Source of the DNA: Cocos nucifera
Lineage: Eukaryota > Streptophyta > Magnoliopsida > Arecales > Arecaceae
Length of the DNA stretch: 64,000 nucleotides
Assembly: GCA_006176705.1 (NCBI GenBank)
Contig: QRFJ01006349.1
Span: forward strand, 1-64,000
Direction of reading: 5' to 3'
Every line of letters begins with the position of its first letter. Positions within the stretch are counted from its first letter, which is position 1. This document shows, piece by piece, positions 24,418 to 34,624 of the stretch. The notes under the pieces were generated by a model. The model was not told the DNA's origin and made no database searches. It was given only the letters and a program-made list of their open reading frames with translations. The position numbers and the translations under genes were made by a program.

Positions 24418-24540
24418 TGATTAAGGCATTTCCCTTGGCCGTCCGGTCATAAGAACAAAGTAGGATTTAAAGACCCTCTCCTCTTATTTGATGGGATGTT
24501 CTTATGATGTGTAGGGGTGCTGCGCGTTCATCCTTAATCA
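24418..24540 (+). other. 123-nt nested inverted-repeat element, copy A
   Basis: Outer arms TGATTAAGG (24418-24426) and CCTTAATCA (24532-24540). Inner arms CATAAGAAC (24448-24456) and GTTCTTATG (24498-24506). Both pairs are exact complements. It lies about 545 bases after the PBS and 1.2 kb before gag. Confidence 0.72.
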
Positions 24541-25144
24541 AAAATTAAAAACTTACTTTCTGCAAAACCCTAGATTCTGAAACCCTAGGATCTTATTTGC
24601 ATGTTTTATTTATGAACCCTAAACTTAATTAAGAATTAAGATTATGAAATATATTAGGTCTAAAATTAAGAATTTTTAGATCTAAGATATGTTCATAAAA
24701 TTAGGTTCGAACTTGGGTAGCTCAATTAGGTCTAAGTGGTTGATCAAACCGAATCAAGAGTTGGTTAGATGGGATCAACACTGCTAAAATTAACCAGCCT
24801 AATAGGATTAAGTCTGGGTCAAGATCGAGTCACATAAGTGATCGATCAAGCTAGGACCTAATTAGGCTCAGTGGTTAGAGTCTAGATTGTTGGCTAACTC
24901 AATTGGTTCTAGCTAAATAATTTGGTGTTTAAGGTAAGTTTGGCAGATACGATCGACTAGTTTTTAATTGGGAGCTACTCGACTCAAATGCGTTCTTGTC
25001 GAGTTAATGGCATATCCCTTCCGCCGGTCTCACTTACCTGGCCATGTTTGTTGACTCAGTTCTGATCTGAGGTGATTAATAATCCAAGCTGACCCATGCC
25101 ACTAGGTTAGTCATAATGGTTATGACTATGTCAAGTCTCGTTTA

Positions 25145-25318
25145 ATGAGACCTAAATCAAATCTTCCTAAGAAAAGATTAAGTCTAAGGTCTTCCACCAT
25201 TGTAGATGTGCGGGCCCTTTCCGAGGTTGATTGTTCTCGATTGGTTACAGTGGCTCAGTTGCACCGGAAAGATGCAACCATGTTTATTAAGCATTTGATG
25301 CTACGGGCTGAAGGATGA
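25145..25318 (+). CDS. Leader small ORF of element A
   Basis: 57 codons from ATG, starting MRPKSNLPKKRLSL, with DVRAL..VDCSRL and AQLHRKDAT. The frame and start are shared with C and G. No recognised domain. It is followed by more in-frame similarity beyond its stop, so the ancestral frame was probably longer. Confidence 0.4.
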   Translation: MRPKSNLPKKRLSLRSSTIVDVRALSEVDCSRLVTVAQLHRKDATMFIKHLMLRAEG

Positions 25319-25726
25319 ATTGGGCTCAATATTTTAGATATGGTCAGAGACGTAATTAGGAATCCAATCTGTGCAAATAGTGGGTTTGGCTTAACTAAGG
25401 AGTGGATCAATATTTCGAACATGATGAGATTCATGAATTAGAGATCAAGTTTGGGTGCATCATGATTAGAGAATCATTAAACAAGAGTTGTTCACTCATT
25501 GGCTAACCCATTACCAATAATTGTTAGGTGTGGTGATGAGTCAGTTGGTGGGACCGCACCATCCACTAGAAATCAGTAATCATGGAGATTTTTGCATCTC
25601 TACAAAGGGAGTGTAAGGATCCTAGAAAATAGTGAGAGCTAATTTATTTAAAAATAAAATTTTTAAATAAATTGGTTGAGTCTTAATTACAATATCTAAC
25701 TAGAAACTTTGACTCTCTATAAGAAA

Positions 25727-28700
25727 ATGTCTGCATCCAATCCACTAGCTCGAATCCTGGACACCCATAGACTGACCGAACCAAATTACAAGGATTGGCT
25801 CTGGAACTTCAAAATTATTTTGGGTTTTGAGAAGTTAACTAATGTATTGGACCAGGACCCTCCCACCTTACCAGCTCGTCCATCCACTGAGCAGAGAGCA
25901 TCTCTGGATAAGTGGATAGATGAAGATAATAAGGCTAGATACTACATGTTGGGCTCGATGTCTGATGAGCTTTAGCACCAACATGAAGATATTAGGACTG
26001 CTTGCCAAATATTGGCTCACCTATAGGAGATGTTTGGTGAACAGAATCGCATAGTCAAGTACCAAGTCACTAAATGACTGTTCAAGGCTAAGATGCGTGA
26101 TGGGCAGTCAATCCAAGATCATTGTCTGATGATGATCAAGGACTTGGAAGAGCTTGAGAAGCTCGGAGTGAGGTTGGACTTGGATCTGGAAAATGATATA
26201 ATCCTACAATCTTTGACTGATGTGTATGGGCAGTTCATCATGAACTACCATATGCATAAACTTCAAAACTCCTTGGCCGAACTTATGAACATGCTGGTTA
26301 CCACTGAGCTTTCCGTGAAAGGCTCTAAAGGCTCAGTACTTCCTATGGAATGGACTTCTTCCAAGAGAAAGTCTTTTGAAAAGAAGAAGAAGTCTATGAA
26401 AAAATAGAAGGTGGAAGAAGAAAAGAAGAAAAAGGCAGAGCTGAAGAAGAAAGCCGTTGGCAAAGTAAAGTATTTCCATTGCAACAATGACGGCCATTGG
26501 AAGTGGAACTGCCCTACTTACCTGGCCACCCTAAAGAGGAAGGAGGCAGATCCTTCTGGAGGTATGCTCGTTATTGAGTCTAACCTAATGATTTCTTCTG
26601 TATCTAGTTGGGTGCTTGACTCTAGTTCTAGTGCTCACTTGTGCACTTCTATGTAGGGTTTTGAGGATAGCAGGAGGTTGAGAAATGGTGAGATGATCCT
26701 ACGCATCGAAAATGGAGCAAGAGTTAATTCCTGCTTGCACAGGCATATAATAACAGTCTTTTAATACTAAGTCTAAATCAGATAGTAGTAAAAAATGGAG
26801 CAAGAGTTACTGCCATGGTCGTGGGAACATACCCTCTTCGACTACTATCTGATTTAGACTTAGTATTAAAAGACTATTATTATATGCCTGTAGCAAGCAG
26901 GAATTTGATTTCTATTTTTTGTGTTGCATTAGAAGGCTATGTAATTAGTTTTCTTAAGGACCATTGTAACATTCTTTATGAAAGAAATAAAATTGCAAAT
27001 AGTTTCCTTATTAACGATCTTTATCAGTTACATGTTGGTATATCTATTTTTAATTTTGAGCAAAATGTGAATGCCATAAAATCAAAATGACCCAGGGATA
27101 GTCCAAATGATAGAAATCTATGGCACCTAAGACTAGGTCATATAGTAGAAGATAGGGTTAACAAATTGGAGAAAACCAGGCTATTGAGTTCATTGATTTC
27201 TGAGTCATATCCAATTTGTGAATCGTGTCTCCATGGCAAAATGACTAAGCTTTCTTTTGTAGGACATGGAGAAAGGGCCACAGATCTTCTTGCCCTAGTA
27301 CATACTGATGTGTGCGGCCCATTAAATGTGCCGACTAGAGGCAACTTTGTCTACTTCATAATTTTTATCGATAATTTATCTAGGTATGGGTATGTGTATT
27401 TTATGAGACATAAGTCTGAAGCTTTTGAAAAGTTCAAAGAATTCATACATGAAGTAGAAAAGCAAACTGAAAAATCCATTAAGGTTCTTCGATCAGATCG
27501 AGGAGATAAAAATCTTAGTCGGGAATTCCTGGACTCTCTCAAGAAAAGTGGCATTGTCTCTCAATGGACTCCACTTGGAATACCTCAACTCATTGGGGTT
27601 TCAGAATGGAGGAATCGGACCCTATTAGATATAGTCCGATCCATGATGAGCTTAACAGACCTTCCTGATTTTCTTTGGGGATACTGTTTGTTAACTGCTA
27701 TATACTTACTAAATAAGGTTTTCTCTAAAACCGTTCCTACCACACCATATGAAATATGGCATGGTAAGAAATCAAGTCCAAGTCATCTCAGAATTTGGGA
27801 TTGTCCAACTCATGTCGAAAGACAACAAGTGGATAAGTTAGACTTTAGATCCTTTAGAGCTCGATTCATAGGATATCCTAAAGAGTCATTAAGATATTAT
27901 TTCTACATTCCAGAAGATCACAATATGATTGTGAATCGACATGCCATTTTTCTTGAAAAATAGTTTATTCAAGATAGCGGCATTGAAAAGTAGATCAAGC
28001 TCGAAGAGAAAGTCTCACAAGAGCAACGAGCTAAGGACCAAATGGAACCAAATCAGGTTGAGCCAATCCATACACTACCTCCTCCACCTCATAGATCGAA
28101 AAAGATTTCCCATCCCCCTGAGAGGTACTTAGGTACTGTTTCAAAGGATGTAGAGAAAATGTTCCTCATAGGAAATAGGGTTCATGGTGATGATCACAAA
28201 ACCTATAATGAGGTGATATCAGATATCGACTTCGAGAAATGGTTAGAGGCAATGAAGTCAGAAATTGACTCAATGCACTCAAACCAAGTCTGGGCCTTCG
28301 TAGATCCACCAAAAGGTATAGTACCTATTGGATGTAAATGGATCTACAAGAGAAAGATTGGTGTAGATGGGAATGTGGAGAGATTCAAGGCTAGATTAGT
28401 GGCAAAATGTTATAGTCAGCGCGAAGGCATTGACTATTAGGATACCTTTTCGCCAATAGCTATGCTTAAATCCATCCGCACATTGCTTGCTATTGCAGCC
28501 TATTTCGATTGTGAAATATGACAAATGGATGTAAAAATGGCATTCTTAAATGGATATCTTAAGGAAGATATCTATATGGAACAGCCGCTAGGTTTCACAT
28601 CCAGTGATGATGATCATAAGGTTTGCAAGCTACAAAGATCCATATATAGACCTAAGCAAGCATCTCGGAGCTGGAATACTCATTTTAATGATGTGATCAA

Positions 28701-29759
28701 ATTATTTAGTTTCATCAAAAATGAGGAGAAGCCATGTATCTTCAAAAAGGTCAGTGGGAGCGCTGTTGTCTTCCTTGTATTGTACGTGGATGACATCCTT
28801 CTTATCGAGAATGATATTTCCATATTGACCATAGTTAAAATATGGTTATCTAAATAATTCTCTCTGAAAGACCTAGGAGAAGCATCCTTTATTCTAGGAA
28901 TTAAGGTCTATAGAGAAAGACCGAATAAGATGCTAGGACTTTCATAGAAAATATACATAGAGGAAGTGCTAAAGAGGTTTAGAATGGAAAATTCTAAGAG
29001 GGGTTTAGTACCCTTCAAACATGGCATTCATCTTTCTAAGAAGATGTGCCCTAGCACACTTAAGGAAATAGAATGCATGAGCAAGATCCCTTATGCTGCA
29101 GCAATAGGGAGCCTCATATATGCCATGTTATGTACACGACTTGATATAGCCCATGCTGTAAGTGTCACGAGCAGATATCAGTCGAATCCAGGTGAAGAAC
29201 ACCGGACTTTTATAAAATGTATCCTTAATTACTTGAGAAGAACTAAGGATATGTTGTTGGTTTTTGATAACAGAGAACTCCAAGTCCAGAGGTATACGGA
29301 CTCGAATTTTATGTCCGACGTAGATGATCGAAAGTCGACATTTGGAAGTCTGTTTGTGTGCAATGGTGAAGCTATCAGTTTGAAAAGTTTCAAGTAGATA
29401 GAGGTAGTAGATTCCACGAGGGAAGCAGAATACATCGCTGCATCAGAAGCTGCAAACGAGGCATTCTAGTACAAAAAGTTTACCGTAGAGATGAGAGTGA
29501 TGCCGATGCCATTCCTCTATACTACGACAACAATGCTGCCATAGCCCTTGCTAAGGAGCTGAGGTCTTATCAGAAATCTAAGCACATCGAGCGGCGATAC
29601 CACCTCATTCGTGATTACCTTGAGAAGGGTTACATCTAGGTCAAGAGAGTCGACTCCGCAGATAATGCGGTGGATCCGCTTATGAAGCCGTTGGGTCAGC
29701 AGAAGATCGAAGCCCATTTTGAGAAGATGGGACTTAGATTTGCAGCCAATTGGCTTTAG
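25727..29759 (+). pseudogene. Gag-Pol polyprotein pseudogene of element A
   Basis: Gag ATG at 25727 (MSASNPLARIL) and terminal stop at 29757-29759 after NWL. Order: Gag N-part (25727-25975), Gag with Lys-rich tract (26093-26407), then a knuckle KYFHCNNDGHWKWNC with its first Cys lost. Next come a protease motif (DSSSSAH, so the catalytic DSG is mutated to DSS), the integrase zinc domain and core (TDVCGP, SDRGDK; 27166-27963), RT (28042-28857, YVDD) and RNase H (28966-29659). Stops include 25973-25975, TGA 26075-26077, 26408-26410, 26657-26659, TGA 27088-27090, TAG 27961-27963, 28438-28440 and 28855-28857. Many fit CAG to TAG or TGG to TGA. A fold-back insertion lies at 26727-26808. Confidence 0.9.
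26727..26904. repeat. Fold-back inverted repeat inside the gag-pol of A
   Basis: Left arm 26727-26789 is the near-exact reverse complement of 26841-26904 (63 against 64 bases, about three differences). The phrase AATGGAGCAAGAGTTA flanks it as a direct repeat (26711-26726 and 26794-26809). The other four copies lack the left arm, so it is an inserted inverted copy of the sequence just downstream. Confidence 0.85.
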
Positions 29760-29773
29760 ATCAAGTGAAAGTT

Positions 29774-32037
29774 TGTTAGATATGTGTGCCCTAGAAGTTA
29801 GAATTGGCTAACATTTATAATACACTTCTAGGGGCAAAATTATAATTTTGACTATAAATAATAAAATGGATTATTTTTCATCACATATGTGTATTTAGTG
29901 TTTGTAATAAATTCCTTGAGTTAATGGTAATGATAATTCTTATTTTCTAGAGTTGAAGATTTAAGATAAGAATTTTCATTATTAACTCATAAAATGCTCC
30001 TGATCGTAGAATCATCATGAGAATGGTGATTGATCTAGAAGGTTAGTGTACAATCGCTTCTTTATAGTAGATGAGTCTTGAGTCTATGGTGTAGAGACAC
30101 TGAAGCGAGAGTACAGGTACTCGTTAGAGAACGAGGGCACCGAGCGTGACCACCTCGAGTAGTCATAAGCAAGTCTACCTTCTCATCGATGACTGACTCG
30201 AAGCTGCAGTGGTGTGTCAGGTTCTTTGACCTAAGGTGCATCGACTGTTCACCTAGAGGGCATTATAGTTTGACTACACCATGACTCGATCTCCTAGCCA
30301 TTCGGAATTCTGAGGTGTATGTTGGCTATAGCAAGTTCATTGTAGGAATTAGATTGCACCAAGATGGAATCTATCTACCTCGGTGGATGAGGAGCAGTCC
30401 TATGATGATCATGAGAATCAAGTCCATAAGCCCATGGCCATGGTAGAGAGTGAAATAATAGAAAGAATTTCTATTAAGGTTTTCACATTGGACTTGAATC
30501 AAATGATTAAATCATATGATAGAAATTAGGGTTTGACGAGTTCACCTTAACCCTAATCTGATCAGGGCTCAAGATAAAAGAACTTAATCACACAAGTAGC
30601 TACACCGAGAGGTTCATTTTTAGTTTTGATGGGTTGCCACCATATACTGATAGGTGTCACTGGTGGATTTTGGGAGCAATTAGAATAATTTAGATGATCG
30701 ATCATTTCAGTTGTCTGAATCAGAAGAGTTCTGATCCTTCGAAAGGAGTTTCGATGATGTCGATGATAGGGATCATGACATATCCCATTACCATACAGAA
30801 CTGAACCTAACTGGGTCACACAACCAAGAGTTTGGATCTGGATATCATCAATTGGACTAACCTAGTTTAATTGATTTGAATTAGATTCAATTAGGTTCAA
30901 GAAAATCATGCTAACACATGATTGAGCCTAACATTCTTCATTTTCTATCATTAAATGTTGTCTTAACTGAGCCAAATATGTTTATGCTCACTCAGATATC
31001 TTTACCTGGTCTGACTAGAGCTTGTCCAAGTCGGAAATGGATTGTCTTAATTTATGAGATAAATTTGAGACAACACCTACCATTTTCCATCACCTGCTAA
31101 TTCTTGTCCTTTGACTTTGGTCAAACATTGACATCTGCCCATGTGTCATGCACCCATAGGAGAGACTTTTTGACCAAGTCCACCTACCATTTGGCAGGCA
31201 GATGGAGGGTGCATGCCTAGGATGGTGTGCACCCCATGTGGATAAACACTGGAGTCCGATACGGATGGGACTCTAGATTGCTTCTTGGATTCAAACTAGG
31301 TGACCCTTACCTATAGACTTTGATCAGTCTTAGGTGCTATCTAAGGATGAATCTGTGGGGCTTTCATTTGATTGGATCAGATAATGTCATCCCATAAATC
31401 AGATTTAGATCTAATTGCACGAAGCAATACGATTGGTCGGGATGATGCAGCACTGCATGGTGCAGTAGGGACTATAAATAAACCCTATCTGTGCCCAACT
31501 TTTTGTGAGTTCCTCTTAGCGCATGCCCTAAGGCTGCCTCTCTCCCTCCTCCATGCCATCTCCTAATCATCTCTCTCCTCTCCATGCCCAAGAAAGTTGG
31601 GCCTTCAGTTTGGTGCGATCCAAGCAAGAAAAGGATGACGAGAAAAGGAGGCAACACTGCTATAAAGATGATTGCTGATCTTTAGAAGAAGTTTTGAAGA
31701 TCCTCTAAATCAGATTCAGATTTAATTTTTTGAGAAAAAAAATAGAAGGAGAAGATCTCTAGATCCAGCCCAAGTGGATACCGGTAGAGGCCAGGCGCTT
31801 GCATGGCTAGATCCAAAATCTCAGGCAATCAGCAGGATCATCAACGGATAATCAGATTACCCATATCAAGGTAAAACTAATTTAGATTTAATTTAATTTT
31901 TTTATTTATCAAGTCATAAAATTAGATCTAAAAAATATCAGATCTAATTTGGATCTAAGAGAAAATTTTTGAAATATGTCTCTTGATCCAATTAGATTTG
32001 AACGAACCTGATCCTAAAAATCAAGATTTCTCCTTCA
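29774..32037 (+). repeat. 3' LTR of element A
   Basis: 2264 bp, begins TGTTAGATATG after the purine-rich CAAGTGAAAGTT, ends CTTCA. TATA box at 31473-31480. Antisense ORF 30562-30819 matches the one in the 5' LTR. Confidence 0.93.
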
Positions 32038-32042
32038 GTTAT

Positions 32043-34005
32043 TTGATAAAATCTAAACTATTCTCACATCATGCCATCTCTATTTGCTAAATATATTTTG
32101 ATTATTAATTAGCATAATTATTGAGCATATTTGATTGATTTTGATACTTACAATAATTTGAATGCTTTGATTTTAAAGATTAATATGCTCTCCTCTATTT
32201 ATCATGCTATGGATGAAATGGATTATTTTAAAATTTAGCATAATATTTTAAGTCTTTCCATATCAATTTTATAATTAATAAATTTAAATTAAAGGATTCT
32301 TATTTGATATGAATCTTTTAAATTGCTAAATATTCATAGAGAACTTCAATTTTAATTATTTGATATCAAACAACTTACTATTGCCATGTATCTGATTGAT
32401 TTATCTTTTGGCAAAATGAGAAGAATGTCTTTGTTCCAAATATGATTTTACAAAGCTATATATTTGATATGATATCATTTAAAATAAATTCAAAAATATA
32501 TATCTTTTCTGAACCTAATTGCTTGATATTTCTTATGAAAAGGAAGAAATGATCTTTTTGAAGAATGACTGAAAATTTCTTTATGATTTATCTTAACTAA
32601 TTTACTGATATCAATTCAAATTGATTTATCATTCTAAATCCTTAAACTGTTTAATTTGGGTCAATTCATCTTGATTTAATTCAAAACTAAAATCATTGGT
32701 ATCAAGCTGAATTTGCAAATTAATCTTTAAATGGTATTGAACCAAGAAAATCATGATTTGATCTAAAACTTAGTTTAATTAGTATCAAGAAAATCTATCA
32801 AAGAAATGACTTTGTTTATTAAAGTAAAGGAGGGAAAATATTAAAGAAGAAATATTCATTTAATTGAAAAGATCTTTGAAATTAAAAATATCTTTCAAAT
32901 TTGAAAAATCTAAATTTAGTGGTTAAATTCATGTTAAATTTGCTTGATTTGAAACATAGAGGGGGAGAAAGTTGAAAAGTAAAGTAATCTTACTATTAGT
33001 ATGACAAACAGGAGAAGAGATATTTTCTAACTTGATTTAATTAAAAAACTTTTGACTAATTTGAAAATATATTCTTACTCCAAGGAATAAATTTTGAAAT
33101 CCATTTGAAAATTCAAATTTGATCCTAAATTTCTCAGGTGCATTACAAAATTCTTATTTATTATTTATTTTAAAATAATATTTTACTCAAAGCAATGAAT
33201 TTGAAAATGTGACTATCTTATGCTTTGATATTGTTTATTTTATTTTGCTTGAATCATTCCCAATACATATCTTTTTCAAATCTAATTGACCAAAATTTTT
33301 TAAGAAAAGTAAAGTTAGAATATTAAAGTATATATTATGCTTGATTTCATATTCAAATATTTTGAAAAGCTTTATTCCTCTTAAAACTTAATAGTGCATA
33401 TTTGAAAATCTAAATAAAGATCATATTCATTCAAAAATAGGGAAAGCATATAATATTTAAATTCAAGCTAATTTTTGAAGTTAAAATAAATATTTAAAAC
33501 TTATTTTGAGTCAAATGATAAATTTTCAAAAGGGAGATGATTCATTTAAATTGATTTCATGAATTTAATATATCTCTCAATTTAATGCTTTGATGTTGAT
33601 TTTGATGACTCATATAAATTAATTTTTGAAACTTAATGCAATTCTTACTTTCATAAAATCATATTATTAATTTTGATGATTATTTTTTATTTTTTTTCTA
33701 TGAGCTATTTGATGCTGTGAAAAAGGAGGAGATGAATGTTGAGTATATGCTTGAAGAAACTCAATGAATTATATTTATGCTTGAAATGAAAACTTAACAC
33801 TCACTAATATTAATTGAAATATTTTTTTATGAGTATATGAAATATGTGCAATGAACCAAAAGAATAATTGAGAATATTCATGAAGTACTCATTCATGTGT
33901 TTAATCTATACTTCATGATACTTTTTAGCAAAATGCATAGAAATACATTATTTGCTTTTATTGTGCATATACTCATGATTTTGTCATCACCAAAAAAGGG
34001 GAGAT
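32043..34005 (+). other. AT-rich non-coding region of S
   Basis: About 2 kb between the A insertion and the 3' LTR of S. No ORF above 60 codons and no recognisable pol motif in any frame. Many short runs of AAAATTTGA-type words. It occupies the place where SIRE elements carry pol and a long 3' spacer. It ends with the polypurine tract AAAAAAGGGGAGA (33992-34004). Confidence 0.7.
33992..34004 (+). other. Polypurine tract of S
   Basis: AAAAAAGGGGAGA immediately before the 3' LTR start at 34006; the typical SIRE-type plus-strand primer. Confidence 0.8.
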
Positions 34006-34345
34006 TGTGGACCCTGAGATTGATTTTGATGATTCCAAAATATTGAGTATATTATGTATCTAATCATGTATTTCAAGAATATGTGCAGGATTTTTGAAGT
34101 ATCCAAAATAAAGAATTTATCTCAAGAATAAATCCTCTCAAGATGCCATGCCAAAATACTTAAAAGAGTAAATTCACACATATTTGGATGGCTTGGTATG
34201 AAAAAAGTATGATTGAAAGAAGAAGAATTAAAATTGAAGGAAGCAATTATGTTTAAAAGAGTTAGGGGCCAAGAAACTTATGTTTGGAAGGTCAAACATT
34301 GAAGAAAAGTGATGTCAGGATTTTTCGAGATGTCTCAGATTTTTT

Positions 34346-34422
34346 TCGAGAGCTCTCGAGTGGTCTGGCACAATGAAACAATATTTTGGCACAGTCTTGA
34401 GAGGTCTCGAGTTGAACTCGAG
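34346..34422. repeat. Palindrome pair in the LTR of S
   Basis: TCGAGAGCTCTCGA (34346-34359) is a perfect 14-bp palindrome. CTCGAGTTGAACTCGAG (34406-34422) has perfect 8-bp arms around one base. Further GAGAGGTCTCGA-like half sites follow to 34564. Confidence 0.75.
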
Positions 34423-34593
34423 ATGTCTCATTCTCAGGAGATAGAAACTTCATTTCTGTGCTCTAAGAGTAAGAGATCTTGTAGATTTCTCAAGAGATCT
34501 CATAGTTCTGACGAGACATGTCATAAAAAATCGAGAGGTTTCATGAAAAATTGAGAGGTCTCGATCTACGCAGACAGCCTTCAATGGATAGTT

Positions 34594-34624
34594 TTCAACG
34601 GCTATTTTTCGATCCCAACGGCTA
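34594..34624 (+). promoter_or_regulatory. MSA-like (AACGG) motifs in the LTR of S
   Basis: CCCAACGGCTA at 34614-34624 fits the M-phase-specific activator consensus YCYAACGGYYA exactly. TTCAACGGCTA at 34594-34604 differs at one base. Degraded AATGG versions flank them at 34583 and 34638. MSA sites are bound by MYB3R factors in plant mitotic genes; activity here is inferred only. Confidence 0.4.

Larger units (their letters stand above)
23876..25726 (+). other. Long untranslated leader of element A
   Basis: 1.85 kb with no long ORF. The first 500 bases are AT-rich. Then come the 123-nt inverted-repeat element, a perfect splice-donor match AAG|GTAAGT (GTAAGT at 24934-24939), the small ORF at 25145-25318, and the gag ATG. 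Confidence 0.8.
21584..32037 (+). mobile_element. Complete copia element A nested in S
   Basis: Full-length 10,454-bp plus-strand element: 5' LTR 21584-23860, PBS 23863, internal region, 3' LTR 29774-32037. Flanks are GCTAT (21579-21583) and GTTAT (32038-32042), a 5-bp TSD with one C/T difference. By eye about 10 percent of the first 200 LTR bases differ between its two LTRs, mostly C/T and G/A, so this is an old insertion. Coding frames are interrupted by many stops. Confidence 0.93.

Noticed and set aside
32043..34005. An env-like or pol ORF hidden in the AT-rich part of S.
   Set aside because: No frame exceeds 60 codons and no protease, integrase, RT or membrane-type motif is visible.
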